From Paenibacillus sp. UNC451MF (GTDB lineage: Bacteria > Bacillota > Bacilli > Paenibacillales > NBRC-103111): 64,000 nt of DNA. The translations under genes and the position numbers were made by a program. The notes below the pieces were generated by a model, which saw nothing but the letters and a program-made list of their open reading frames with translations, was not told the origin of the DNA and did not search any database. The stretch spans positions 287,672-351,671 of the forward strand of contig NZ_JMLS01000005.1 of NCBI RefSeq assembly GCF_000686845.1. The letters are read 5' to 3'. How positions within the stretch are numbered: the stretch's first letter is position 1; each line of letters opens with the position of its first letter. Positions 1 through 9,318 of the stretch are shown here, piece after piece.

Positions 1-2
1 TT

Positions 3-1946
3 GAACGAACACAGCGTACGATGTACTGGTTCAGTGGAGCGGGACGCATTCATACTCCGCTGGATGAAGTAGAGGGGAATGTCGATATCTTCAACACCAC
101 CTTGCACGGGATGTTTGCCAGTCTGCTTATCATGGAAGAAACTCCTTACAAAGTACGCGAGCTGACGGCGTTCAAGCTATGGTTAAGCCAATCGCTGCTG
201 CCGGCCAGAGGCCTTCGCGCAGCCTACAAAGTAGATGGCTCTGCGTACCATCATGTAAATCATTATCCTGCTTATGCTGTCGGGGGCTTTCTGGGTGTCA
301 CTCCGGTGATGTACTTTACCAGCGGTACAGAATACCGTATTACGCAAGAGGCACATGAGACGGTCCGTAATGCGCTGCTCGCCATGCGGCTCTATTCGAA
401 CAAGTATGAATGGCTGGTCAGTCTTTCGGCGCGTCATCCTACGGGCAAATGGGCATTAGACATTGAGCCTTTCGAATATATGGCACTATCCGGTACGCCG
501 GACGGGACGAAGGAGATCGACGAGGAGGCTGCCGCCGCTTATTTGCGTCTTCTGAAGCCAGGTGAACCAACTGAAACCGGGGAACTCCTCATGGCGAAGG
601 GAATCAGACCAGAGGCCGATCCAAATGGTCATTGGACGATGAATTATGCTGCGCTAGCCCTTCATCGCAGAGATTCCTGGTTAGCTGGGGTTAGAGGCCA
701 CAGCCGCTACTTGTGGGCTAACGAGACCTATGTGAGCGCGAATCTGTACGGCAGATACATTTCACATGGGCATCTGCAAATTATGAGCCAAGGAGCCCCG
801 ATTAACAACGAAGACAGCGGCTATCATCATGATGGCTGGGACTGGAACCGATGGCCGGGAACGACGACGGTCCACAAGCCTATTGCTGAACTGCGTTCGG
901 ATGTACGCAACGTGGATACGTTTAGCGGGTTCGAGGAGATGCTCATTTCCGATGAAACGTATGCCGGCGGTCTGCACCTTGAAGGGCGCAACGGCATGTT
1001 TGCGATGAAGCTTCACGAGAATCCGAAGTATGAAGGATCGCATCGAGCGAGAAAATCGTTCTTTTTCTTCGATAACCGGATTATATGCCTAGGCAGTGAC
1101 ATTGAAAACGACAATGCTATATACGCGACCCAAACTACGTTGTTTCAAAACCATCTTGCCGATCCAAGTGAATCGATCTATTTGAACTCAGTGGGGTCTA
1201 TTGAAGTATTTCCTTATTCTCGGGATTTGGAATTAGACAACTCCGTATGGATGTTGGATAATAAGGGGAACGGATTTTATATTCCCACTGGTCAGGGCTT
1301 AATGCTATCGAAAGCGGTTCAGCATTCGAAACATCAGTCGACCGATGCTGATACAGAAGGGAACTTTGCAGCCGCGTGGCTCGAACATGGAACAGCTCCG
1401 AAGGGAAGCGGCTACGAATATGCGATGGTTGTCCACACCGATTCCGTGGAGATGGAGCATTTTTACAATGCTATGCTGACACCGGAAAAGGCGGCATATA
1501 CGGTACTGCGCAAAGACCGTTCGGCCCATGCGGTCTACGATAGAACTACCCGAACAACAGCTTACGCACTATTCGAGGCTGATGAAAGCGTAAACATAGG
1601 GCATTTGACTGCCGTCGATACCCCATGCATGGTGATGATTCGCGAAGAGGATGATCAGTTGTTTGTCAGCGCTGTGGATCCAGATCTGCGCTTGTATGAG
1701 GGCATTGAACAGGATCAATACGATGAGCAGGGCAAGCAGGTAGAAGTCAGTTTGTATTCAAGATCATGGGTTCATGCGGAGAGCATTCCGCACACCCTGC
1801 GTATAAAGCTAAAAGGAAGCTGGGCTAAGCAAGCAGAGGACAAGAACATTCGTATCGTCGAGTGCGGGGCAGAAGGCACCGTGATTGAGATGACGTGTAA
1901 GGATGCCATGCCTCTGGAGCTAACGCTTATCAAAGCCATTCATTAA
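3..1946 (+). CDS. Polysaccharide lyase family 8, chondroitin ABC lyase-like (5' truncated by window edge)
   Basis: Secreted-type lyase that would cleave uronic-acid polysaccharides by beta-elimination. The reading frame is open to the first base, so the true N-terminus (signal peptide and start of the alpha/alpha toroid) lies outside the window. Counting from the first internal Met at 21, the catalytic block of the chondroitin ABC lyase type is visible: a His at residue 78, a Tyr at 85 and an Arg at 139 in RHP, followed by the GWDWNRWPGTTT block near 272-283. A beta-sandwich begins with the ARKSFFFFDNRIICLGS signature near 340. It sits just upstream of an AraC sensor and a sugar ABC transporter, which suggests a glycan utilisation locus. 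The exact substrate (chondroitin, hyaluronan, xanthan) cannot be read from sequence. Confidence 0.85.
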   Translation, partial: ERTQRTMYWFSGAGRIHTPLDEVEGNVDIFNTTLHGMFASLLIMEETPYKVRELTAFKLWLSQSLLPARGLRAAYKVDGSAYHHVNHYPAYAVGGFLGVTPVMYFTSGTEYRITQEAHETVRNALLAMRLYSNKYEWLVSLSARHPTGKWALDIEPFEYMALSGTPDGTKEIDEEAAAAYLRLLKPGEPTETGELLMAKGIRPEADPNGHWTMNYAALALHRRDSWLAGVRGHSRYLWANETYVSANLYGRYISHGHLQIMSQGAPINNEDSGYHHDGWDWNRWPGTTTVHKPIAELRSDVRNVDTFSGFEEMLISDETYAGGLHLEGRNGMFAMKLHENPKYEGSHRARKSFFFFDNRIICLGSDIENDNAIYATQTTLFQNHLADPSESIYLNSVGSIEVFPYSRDLELDNSVWMLDNKGNGFYIPTGQGLMLSKAVQHSKHQSTDADTEGNFAAAWLEHGTAPKGSGYEYAMVVHTDSVEMEHFYNAMLTPEKAAYTVLRKDRSAHAVYDRTTRTTAYALFEADESVNIGHLTAVDTPCMVMIREEDDQLFVSAVDPDLRLYEGIEQDQYDEQGKQVEVSLYSRSWVHAESIPHTLRIKLKGSWAKQAEDKNIRIVECGAEGTVIEMTCKDAMPLELTLIKAIH

Positions 1947-1980
1947 GTACGGTGAATAAGTAGCGGAGGATGGAAGCGTT

Positions 1981-2055
1981 ATGGGGAAACCCGCGCAGCG
2001 GACCGTTATGCACCGGACTTTCATCAAGAACAATGCAGAGAGGATGATTGGATGA
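1981..2055 (+). CDS. Possible 24-aa leader peptide coupled to the AraC gene
   Basis: A short frame starts at ATG 1981 behind GGAGG (1965-1969, 11-nt gap). Its TGA stop overlaps the ATG of the following regulator in the arrangement ATGA. The peptide is basic and has no recognisable domain. Overlap of this kind often means translational coupling, so the frame may set the expression level of the regulator. It could equally be a chance frame; there is no comparative evidence here. Confidence 0.3.
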   Translation: MGKPAQRTVMHRTFIKNNAERMIG

Positions 2056-4292
2056 AATCAGCGATTAACCGGCTGCCGGTCTTTTATCGATACCTTTTGT
2101 CCTACATAGTCTTGCTCTTGCTGCCGCTACTTTTTTTGGGGACAACCGGATATTTGCGTTTGGCCGATATTGTGGGCAATGAGGTGGAGCGGAATAATCA
2201 GGCTCTACTGGATAAGCTGCAGGATGAAGTAGATCAAAAGCTGATTCAAATGAACAAAATAGCCGGACAAATTACACAAACGCCGGAGTTGTCCCCCTAC
2301 GTGCTTACTCACGATCCTCTCAGTATGTATGAAGGGAAGAAAATGCTGGAGAGCCGGGTTGTGGACGACAGCATCCGGGAAATTCTCCTTCATATTCGCG
2401 GATCGGACTATTTGTATTCCTCGCTGAGCGTCTATAAGGCGAAAGACTTCGTGACAGATTTTTATCATTACTCCGATTGGAGTGCAGAGCAATTCTCTCA
2501 AGATTTGAACAGCCTGACCAAGCCGTTCTTACGTCCTGCTGAGGATGTGAAGATCGACGGGCTGCCGTTTCAGAGACTTATCACCTATTTGGTTCCAATC
2601 CCGATCAACAGTCAACGCCCTTATGGTACGGTCATGTTCATGATGAAGGAGGACATGCTGCTGAAAGGGTTGAACGCGGAGCTGACGCTTCCTAAGGGTA
2701 ATGCCATCGTATTCGACTCGAAAGGGCAGGTGCTGTCCGCCAATAAACAGGAAGATTACTTGAAGGATCCTGAATTTTACAAGCAGCTGACAGAAGAGAA
2801 GGGCAGCAAGCTGCTCGACATCATGCATAAGCAATACGTAGTTTCTTATCAAAAATCGTCAAAGAGCGGCCTGCTGTACGTTACGATGCAGCCTCAATCC
2901 TTCGTTATGGCACCGGTTAATCGGGTCATTTTCCAATGGATTAATAGTCTGCTGATCATCTTCATTGCGGGCTCCTTGCTTGTCTACCTTGTCATGCTGT
3001 TTAATTATAAGCCTGTTAAGCGGCTGGCTGCGCTTGTCGAAGCGGTCCGAGGGCATTCGATTCGTAGGGCAAATGAAATTGACGCGATCGGCAGCGCTAT
3101 TCACGATATGGCCGACTCGAACCGGATGCTCGGGCGCAAGCTGGAAGAGAACCGTTCCGCTGTCAAGGAGCACTTGCTGGGCAGCTTGTTGAAGGGCGAA
3201 ATGAAAACGCTGCAAGAGCTCAATGATAGGGGCAATGAAGTAGATATTGTTTTTCCGAACCCGCTAACCGCGGTGCTGATTTTGGAATATCCTTCATCCC
3301 TCATTCCTTTCAAGGAGAAGCTGATTTCAGAAATATCCGAGAAATTCGGGGGAGCTTATTTAGGATATTGTAAGGACAGCCTGGAGGAAAAGCGGACGAT
3401 GTTTATTATGTCCGTTGAAGGCTCCCTGGAGGAATGGAAGTCATGGCTTGGCCAATTGCATGAGCATTTGAGCATGGTGTTCGAAGCGCCTATCACGATG
3501 GGCGTCGGGAATATGTATGCAGAGCTGACGCAGGTCGGCAGGTCTTACCTGGAAGCATCCACCGCTATTGACTACAAGCTGATTCGCGGTAGTCAGCGGA
3601 CGATTTTTTTCGACGAATTGCTGGCTCATGATCATGAGGATATGTTTAATCCGAGACGCGTGCTCGATGATCTGGATATCGTGCTGCAGCATGGCAATCC
3701 CGACCGAATCTCGGAGGAGGTTCAGCAAATTGCCGTTCGCATGAAGCAAAGCGGACTGACCTTGTTTATCGCTAGGGAACTTTGCTACGATATGATCCGT
3801 AAATTCATAGCTTTGGTGGAAAAGAAACAGCCAGGGACCTCAAGTGGCAGCTTTCCGGATGTCATGGCGTTGACTGATTTCACCACGCTCGATGAAATAG
3901 CCGATTTGTTCACTACCGCATGCGCTACGCTGTGCGAATCTCTCAAGGAACGCAAGCCTGCCTCCTCTTCGGCCCTCATCGAGCAAATTACACAATATAT
4001 TTTGAAGCATTACAGCGAATCTGACTTTTCCGTTCAAAAGATCGCCGATCATTTCTCTTTGTCTTTGTCCTACTTAAGCCGTTACTTTAAGGAGCAGACA
4101 GGGCGGACTGTTATGGACTACTTGAACGAAATTCGAATTGATCAGGCTAAGCTGCTGCTTCGTACGGATGACCGTTCTGTAAAAGAAATTGTTTTGCAGG
4201 TCGGGTATTACGATGTGTCCAGTTTTATCCGCAAATTCAAGCAGTCGGTTGGAGTTACTCCTGGGGAGTATCGCAAACAGCAGCGTGCGTAA
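2052..4292 (+). CDS. Membrane-anchored AraC-family regulator (YesN/LplR-type sensor)
   Basis: A 746-residue one-component sensor-regulator. A first transmembrane helix spans about residues 14-36, an extracellular sensor region of about 255 residues follows, and a second helix spans about 294-316. A central cytoplasmic region leads to a C-terminal AraC double helix-turn-helix at about 650-746 (SVQKIADHFSLSLSYLSRYF, then VGYYDVSSFIRKF). This layout is common in Paenibacillus beside LplB/YtcP/LplA transporters, where the regulator probably senses an extracellular sugar or the loaded binding protein and activates the adjacent operon. It starts 105 nt after the lyase, is followed by a terminator, and the transporter operon begins about 290 nt downstream on the same strand. 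Confidence 0.88.
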   Translation: MKSAINRLPVFYRYLLSYIVLLLLPLLFLGTTGYLRLADIVGNEVERNNQALLDKLQDEVDQKLIQMNKIAGQITQTPELSPYVLTHDPLSMYEGKKMLESRVVDDSIREILLHIRGSDYLYSSLSVYKAKDFVTDFYHYSDWSAEQFSQDLNSLTKPFLRPAEDVKIDGLPFQRLITYLVPIPINSQRPYGTVMFMMKEDMLLKGLNAELTLPKGNAIVFDSKGQVLSANKQEDYLKDPEFYKQLTEEKGSKLLDIMHKQYVVSYQKSSKSGLLYVTMQPQSFVMAPVNRVIFQWINSLLIIFIAGSLLVYLVMLFNYKPVKRLAALVEAVRGHSIRRANEIDAIGSAIHDMADSNRMLGRKLEENRSAVKEHLLGSLLKGEMKTLQELNDRGNEVDIVFPNPLTAVLILEYPSSLIPFKEKLISEISEKFGGAYLGYCKDSLEEKRTMFIMSVEGSLEEWKSWLGQLHEHLSMVFEAPITMGVGNMYAELTQVGRSYLEASTAIDYKLIRGSQRTIFFDELLAHDHEDMFNPRRVLDDLDIVLQHGNPDRISEEVQQIAVRMKQSGLTLFIARELCYDMIRKFIALVEKKQPGTSSGSFPDVMALTDFTTLDEIADLFTTACATLCESLKERKPASSSALIEQITQYILKHYSESDFSVQKIADHFSLSLSYLSRYFKEQTGRTVMDYLNEIRIDQAKLLLRTDDRSVKEIVLQVGYYDVSSFIRKFKQSVGVTPGEYRKQQRA

Positions 4293-4317
4293 GTCTAAGC
4301 CATAGTCATGAGATTCG

Positions 4318-4381
4318 AAAAAGCCCTGCCATATTTCGAAGCAAACCGCTTAAACCGGACTTCGTTTGTGGCGGGGTTTTA
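4318..4381 (+). terminator. Intrinsic terminator after the AraC regulator
   Basis: AAAAAGCCCTGCCA pairs imperfectly with TGGCGGGGTTTT, enclosing a CGAAG/CTTCG inner stem. The T-run follows the right arm. Confidence 0.6.
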
Positions 4382-4531
4382 TCTGTGACTGCAACTGCAA
4401 AATTAGCATATGAGCAGGTCAATTTTGACTGATGCAGACCCCGAAAAGTCCTATATATCAATATTCGCATAGTCGGTTAGTCGATCTCACTTATATACAG
4501 AGGCAGCGGTAACGGTGTTAAATAAGATTCA

Positions 4532-4545
4532 TAGAAGCGGTTACA
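4532..4545 (+). promoter_or_regulatory. Candidate cre-like operator upstream of the sugar ABC operon
   Basis: TAGAAGCGGTTACA matches the CcpA cre consensus TGWAANCGNTNWCA at all but two positions. It lies 39 nt upstream of the permease start, a plausible site for catabolite repression of a sugar transporter. No clear promoter could be assigned around it. Confidence 0.35.
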
Positions 4546-4583
4546 AGCAAGGCAACGACAACATGCGGAGGTGAACGACAAAC

Positions 4584-5558
4584 ATGGCGCAACAAACCGA
4601 TACGGTCCAGACCGGTCTATTAAAGGGTCAAGGAAACACATCCAAATCCCATTTCGCAAAGACCATCCGAAGTATCCTAATCAACTATGATTTATATTTG
4701 CTGCTGCTCCCGACTCTTGCGTACTTTATTATTTTTCATTACGTACCGATGTACGGATTGCAGATTGCGTTTCAAAATTTCAATCCTATCAAAGGCTACA
4801 GCGGAAGTCCGTGGGTAGGCTTCGACAACTTCGTCCGGTTTTTCGAATCATACCAATTCGGCACGGTCATCAAGAATACGATCGGGATCAGTGTATTTGA
4901 ACTGTTGGTTGCTTTTCCGGCGCCGATCATTTTAGCACTGATGATCAATCAGTTGACCAGTGAACGTTTTAAAAAATTCGTGCAAACGGTTACTTACGCA
5001 CCGCACTTCATTTCAACAGTAGTCGTCGTAGGTATCGTGTATCTGCTGCTCTCTCCAAAAACAGGAGCAGTGAATTCGCTACTCGGCCTCTTCGGCATCG
5101 ATCCTATCTTCTTTATGGGAGATGCTTCCTGGTTCAAGACCGTGTTCGTCTTTTCCGGGGTATGGCAAAGCGTAGGTTGGGGAACCATCATTTATTTGGC
5201 CGCGCTGACGGCGGTTAACCCTGATTTGCATGAGGCAGCGGTGGTGGATGGAGCAACCAAGCTGCAGCGCGTCCTCCACATTGACATCCCATCAATTATG
5301 CCAACGGTCATTATTATGCTGATTATGAATATGGGGCATATGATGAGCGTCGGGTTCGAAAAGGTGTATTTGATGCAAAATCAGCTGAATGTCGATGCTT
5401 CTGAGACCATTCAGACTTATGTGTACAAGGCAGGTCTCGTACAAGCTCAATACAGCTACGCCTCGGCTATCGGACTGTTCAATACCGTCATTAATTTCAT
5501 TTTGTTAATTTCGGTCAACAAAATCGCGAAATCGCTTAAGCAGACGAGCCTATGGTAG
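4584..5558 (+). CDS. Sugar ABC transporter permease, LplB/YtcP type (first permease)
   Basis: A 324-residue inner-membrane permease of the binding-protein-dependent sugar class. It has about six transmembrane helices after a hydrophilic N-terminus of about 35 residues. The ATPase-contacting EAA loop reads EAAVVDGATKLQRVLHIDIP near 220-240. The start is preceded by GCGGAGGTGA. It forms an operon with the second permease (9-nt gap) and the binding lipoprotein. No ATPase gene is present, as is usual for this class, which shares an MsmX-like ATPase encoded elsewhere. Next to a PL8 lyase and a membrane AraC sensor, it probably imports lyase-derived oligosaccharides. Confidence 0.9.
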   Translation: MAQQTDTVQTGLLKGQGNTSKSHFAKTIRSILINYDLYLLLLPTLAYFIIFHYVPMYGLQIAFQNFNPIKGYSGSPWVGFDNFVRFFESYQFGTVIKNTIGISVFELLVAFPAPIILALMINQLTSERFKKFVQTVTYAPHFISTVVVVGIVYLLLSPKTGAVNSLLGLFGIDPIFFMGDASWFKTVFVFSGVWQSVGWGTIIYLAALTAVNPDLHEAAVVDGATKLQRVLHIDIPSIMPTVIIMLIMNMGHMMSVGFEKVYLMQNQLNVDASETIQTYVYKAGLVQAQYSYASAIGLFNTVINFILLISVNKIAKSLKQTSLW

Positions 5559-5567
5559 AGGAGTGAC

Positions 5568-6455
5568 ATGATGAAGCTGGCAAAAACAAAAGGCGATCTC
5601 ACTTTCGACGTGGTGAACTACTCGCTGATAACCATTTTACTGATTCTGGTCATCTATCCGCTCTACTTCGTGATTATGGCCTCGGTTACCGATCCTGATT
5701 TGATTTACTCAGGCAAGCTGTTGTTTTTCCCCGATCATTTGACCTTGGATGGCTATAAAAAGGTTCTTTCCGAACCTTCCATCTGGCTCGGGTTTCGGAA
5801 CTCGCTGCTGTATACTGTATTAGGTACGGCTATCAATGTCGTACTGACGGTTTCTGCTGGCTACGCGCTTTCCAGAACGGATTTGGTCGGAAGAAATGTA
5901 TTCATGTTCCTGCTCGTGTTTACGATGTTTTTCGGCGGAGGACTGATTCCGACCTACTTGTTAATTAAAGATCTCGGGATGCTCAATACCGTTTGGGCGA
6001 TGGTCATTCCGAACGCTGTATCCGTCTTCAATGTGATCATTACGCGGACGTTCTTCCAATCCAACATTCCGGGTGAAGTACTGGAATCGGCGATGATCGA
6101 CGGCTGCACCAACATGAAGTTTTTTGTGAAAATAGCGATTCCTTTGGCGCTTCCGATCGTAGCTGTTATGGTACTGTTCTATGCGGTAGGGCATTGGAAC
6201 TCGTATTTCCAAGCGCTTATCTATTTAAAAAGCAACGCCATGCAGCCGCTTCAGGTGATACTAAGAAACATCCTGATTATGAACGAAGGCTCCGATTTGC
6301 AAAATCTGCAGGATGGCTCTCAAGAGCAGCAGAAACGTATGGAGCTTATGAAATACGCAATCATTATCGTATCCAGTTTGCCGGTGCTTGTGCTGTATCC
6401 GTTCCTTCAGCGGTTTTTCGTTAAAGGCGCACTGGTAGGTTCACTGAAGGGTTAA
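5568..6455 (+). CDS. Sugar ABC transporter permease, YtcP type (second permease)
   Basis: A 295-residue partner permease of the carbohydrate uptake class, with six predicted transmembrane helices and an EAA-type loop (ESAMIDGCTNMKFFVKIAIP) near 180-200. It follows the first permease after 9 nt with its own ribosome site (GAGGAGTGAC) and precedes the binding lipoprotein by about 57 nt. A segment near 245-262 rich in Gln and Glu (LQDGSQEQQKRMELMK) is typical of the YtcP/LplC subgroup. With the preceding gene it forms the transmembrane pore of one importer. Confidence 0.9.
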   Translation: MMKLAKTKGDLTFDVVNYSLITILLILVIYPLYFVIMASVTDPDLIYSGKLLFFPDHLTLDGYKKVLSEPSIWLGFRNSLLYTVLGTAINVVLTVSAGYALSRTDLVGRNVFMFLLVFTMFFGGGLIPTYLLIKDLGMLNTVWAMVIPNAVSVFNVIITRTFFQSNIPGEVLESAMIDGCTNMKFFVKIAIPLALPIVAVMVLFYAVGHWNSYFQALIYLKSNAMQPLQVILRNILIMNEGSDLQNLQDGSQEQQKRMELMKYAIIIVSSLPVLVLYPFLQRFFVKGALVGSLKG

Positions 6456-6512
6456 ATGCGGGCAACCGCTATGAATAGCAGCTAGGGAAGAAGAATAAGG
6501 GGGACTATGTCG

Positions 6513-8135
6513 ATGAACAAGAAGAAATGGCCAGTAGCCACAACGGCATTAACGCTTTCGATTGCACTTGGATTGACGGGCTGCGGAGGGGACAAGAGCG
6601 CCGCGGGAACAAACGACAAGAAGAGCGGTGAGCTGCCGAGCAACATTAATGCAACAGATTTCCCGATTGCTAAGGAAAAGCTGAACTTGAACTTTGCGGG
6701 CTTCAAGCCGCCTTCAGGTAAAGACCTGAATGACTATAAACTGTTCCAGGATATCGAATCCAAAACTAACATTCATATCAACTGGAACTTGACCCCGGGA
6801 AGCAGCTGGGCAGATAAGAAAAACCTGCTGTTTGCTGGAGGAGAGCTGCCTGATGCTTTTTACGGGCACGGGATTTTGAGTGAGGATACGGATATTGTCA
6901 AGTACGGCTCGCAGGGAATCCTTATTCCGCTGGAGGGGTTGATTGATAAGTATGCGCCGAATATCAAAAAGCTGCTTGATGAAAATCCGACCTATAAGAA
7001 GCAGCTGACGGCGCCGGATGGTCATATTTATTCGCTTCCAACGGTTAACGAGACGTATCCGAGAACGAAATCGACGATGTTTATCAACAAGAAATGGCTC
7101 GATCAGTTGAAGCTGCCTATGCCAACGACGACCGATGAGCTGTATGCAACTTTGAAGGCTTTTAAGGAGAACGATCTCGGCGGCAACAGCAAGAAGGATC
7201 AAATTCCATTGTCATTTGTACAAAACAACGGTAGTAACACGGATATCAACTCATTATTCGGTGCCTTCGGGGTTATCGACCGCGACATTCATAAAGTAGG
7301 GCATAACCACCTGTCCGTCGAAAACAATAAGGTTATTTATACAGCTGTACAGCCTCAATATAAAGAAGCGATTCAATTCATTAACAAGCTGTTCGCCGAA
7401 GGCTTGGCCGATCAGGAGAGCTTTACCCAGGACGCGAAGGTGTTCAATGCCAAAACGAGCAAAGGGATCGTAGGCGTTGCTATGGACTGGAACCCGAGCA
7501 ATCAGGACTATGTATCGGTACCTCCATTAAAAGGACCGAACGGACAGAAGGCGGTATGGGCTGATTACCCTGCGGGTATTCTGCTTAGAGGCTCTTTCTC
7601 GATCACCAATGTGAACAAAAATCCGGAAGCGACCATGCGCTGGATCGACTATTCCTTTGACCCGAAAATCTCGCTGCAATTCAGCAGTGGTGTCATCGGC
7701 GGAGATAGCTTGAAAGAACGTTCGGACGGCAAGTACGATGAGATTACGCTTCCATCCGGCGCCAATGAAGAGGAATTCAAGAAGGTTCCTCCTACCGCAT
7801 ACTCAGTATGGTCATTAACGAATAAAGTAAATGAAATGAAAGTGGTTACGCCGAGCGGCAAACGAAGTAAAGTGGACGTTGATAGCGTATATGCTCCATT
7901 CCTCGTAAATAATGGGTTCCCTAAAGCATACTTTACCGCTGAAGAAAGCGACCAGATCTCCCGTTACCTGACCGATATCGATGGCTACGTCGGCAAAATG
8001 AGCGCGAAATGGATGATGTCCGGCGGTATCGACAAAGAGTGGGACGAGTATTTGAAAAAGCTTAATGATATGGGTCTTGATAAAATGATGAAAATTTATC
8101 AAACGGTGTACGATAGATATAATAGTTCCAAGTAA
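6513..8135 (+). CDS. Extracellular sugar-binding lipoprotein, LplA/YtcQ type
   Basis: A 540-residue solute-binding lipoprotein. A lipobox LTGC puts the lipidated Cys at residue 24 of the chosen start. ATG 6513 is preferred over ATG 6507 because the Shine-Dalgarno AGGGGGA (6498-6504) is 8 nt from it but only 2 nt from 6507. A Gly/Ser/Lys-rich linker follows, then a two-lobed periplasmic-binding fold of the large LplA class. As third gene of the transporter operon it probably delivers oligosaccharide to the two upstream permeases. The ligand is inferred from the lyase next door. Confidence 0.9.
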   Translation: MNKKKWPVATTALTLSIALGLTGCGGDKSAAGTNDKKSGELPSNINATDFPIAKEKLNLNFAGFKPPSGKDLNDYKLFQDIESKTNIHINWNLTPGSSWADKKNLLFAGGELPDAFYGHGILSEDTDIVKYGSQGILIPLEGLIDKYAPNIKKLLDENPTYKKQLTAPDGHIYSLPTVNETYPRTKSTMFINKKWLDQLKLPMPTTTDELYATLKAFKENDLGGNSKKDQIPLSFVQNNGSNTDINSLFGAFGVIDRDIHKVGHNHLSVENNKVIYTAVQPQYKEAIQFINKLFAEGLADQESFTQDAKVFNAKTSKGIVGVAMDWNPSNQDYVSVPPLKGPNGQKAVWADYPAGILLRGSFSITNVNKNPEATMRWIDYSFDPKISLQFSSGVIGGDSLKERSDGKYDEITLPSGANEEEFKKVPPTAYSVWSLTNKVNEMKVVTPSGKRSKVDVDSVYAPFLVNNGFPKAYFTAEESDQISRYLTDIDGYVGKMSAKWMMSGGIDKEWDEYLKKLNDMGLDKMMKIYQTVYDRYNSSK

Positions 8136-8172
8136 GGAATTCTACTAGTAAAATAACTAAGGGAATTAAAAG

Positions 8173-8207
8173 AAAGCTGTCCTTCTGAAATCAGAGGACA
8201 GCTTTTT
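8173..8207 (+). terminator. Intrinsic terminator closing the sugar ABC operon
   Basis: AAAGCTGTCCT pairs with AGGACAGCTTTTT around a TCTGAAATCAG loop. It is the end of the 4584-8135 operon; the next gene reads the other way. Confidence 0.9.
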
Positions 8208-8222
8208 GTATGGGATGGTTGA

Positions 8223-9170
8223 TTAATGTGCAGCTCCAGCCGCTGCCAGACTACCACGTCTACGCTGGTACAGGTTGTTGCTGACTAAAGCAGCGATAAT
8301 GAGCAGGGTGCCGCCGATATCATATACGGTCATGGAATGACCTTGAAGTACAGTGATGATGAAGGTTGTTACTGGTACAAAGTTAATAAATAAAATGCCG
8401 TTGACCGGAGTGAGCAGCTTAATGCCCGTATTCCAGCTGATAAGTGCGAAAAGACCGGCAATCAGGATCATGAAGCTAAGCTCGAAGCCCGCAGAGTACA
8501 CCATGTGGAACGTAGGGGCATGCAGTATGCCCAGAGCCGTTAAAGACAGCACGATGGCTGCGGATGTTGCCGTACCCATTACGCAGGTTAAAGTCGAATA
8601 ACGGAGAACCGACCAATCCTTGAATTGGCTGCCGCCGATCGTGTAGACGACCCAGCCGATGACGCCAAGCAAAATGAGAAGTACAGGGAACAGCGCGCCG
8701 CCTTGAACGAAAAATGCACTCATGTCGCCTTTCGTAATGACCATGAAGCAGCCTATCAATGCCACAACAATACAGATAATGGTCGGAGGCTCAGGTTTGC
8801 GCTGCTTGAATATCCAGAGAAGCAGAACGGAAAGAATAGGCATAAGAGCTTCCATGACGGAGGCCAGAATGACACCGGACGTGCCTAACTGGTTTTGCCC
8901 CCAAAATACGAGCAGATTATATACAGTGAAAGCCATCGTACCGAATACCCAAAGTGATTTGGCGCGGCCGCCGAAGCTTAACGCCTTTCTTCCTTCTTTG
9001 ATCCAAAGCATAATCACCAGAATAATGGAGACGGCGGAATAACGAATAACGGAAAAATAAAAAGGGTCCAGATGGGTAAATGCGCTTTCCGCTACCGGAA
9101 ACATCGCGCCCCAGGCAACACTTGCCAATAAGCACATCAATACACCTTTGATGATGTGGTCTTTTCTCAT
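8223..9170 (-). CDS. EamA-family drug/metabolite transporter (DMT superfamily)
   Basis: A 315-residue membrane protein with ten predicted transmembrane segments arranged as two EamA repeats of five. Typical phrases are LLASVAWGAMFPVAESAF at the N-terminus and the conserved SxxEPxxA-like stretch in each half (here ASVMEALMPILSVL near 105-120). Such proteins usually export amino acids or small metabolites. It is divergent from a LysR regulator that begins about 150 nt away, a classic regulator-exporter pair, so it is probably induced by its cargo through that regulator. The cargo cannot be deduced. Confidence 0.85.
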   Translation of the reverse strand: MRKDHIIKGVLMCLLASVAWGAMFPVAESAFTHLDPFYFSVIRYSAVSIILVIMLWIKEGRKALSFGGRAKSLWVFGTMAFTVYNLLVFWGQNQLGTSGVILASVMEALMPILSVLLLWIFKQRKPEPPTIICIVVALIGCFMVITKGDMSAFFVQGGALFPVLLILLGVIGWVVYTIGGSQFKDWSVLRYSTLTCVMGTATSAAIVLSLTALGILHAPTFHMVYSAGFELSFMILIAGLFALISWNTGIKLLTPVNGILFINFVPVTTFIITVLQGHSMTVYDIGGTLLIIAALVSNNLYQRRRGSLAAAGAAH

Positions 9171-9318
9171 TGCTGATATCCTACTTTCTTCCTGAAAATG
9201 TACGATTCACACGATTTCTATCTTATTCCCAAAAACATATCATGTAAAATGATTGAAAATGATTATAAACATCATTATTATTGATATTATAAAAGGAGAA
9301 GAGAGGAGCCGGCAGGAA

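Noticed and set aside
9254-9268. Fur-box-like TGAAAATGATTATAA upstream of the first LysR gene
   Set aside because: Two mismatches to the 7-1-7 consensus in a very AT-rich divergent promoter, without the second overlapping half seen at 20982. Not convincing.
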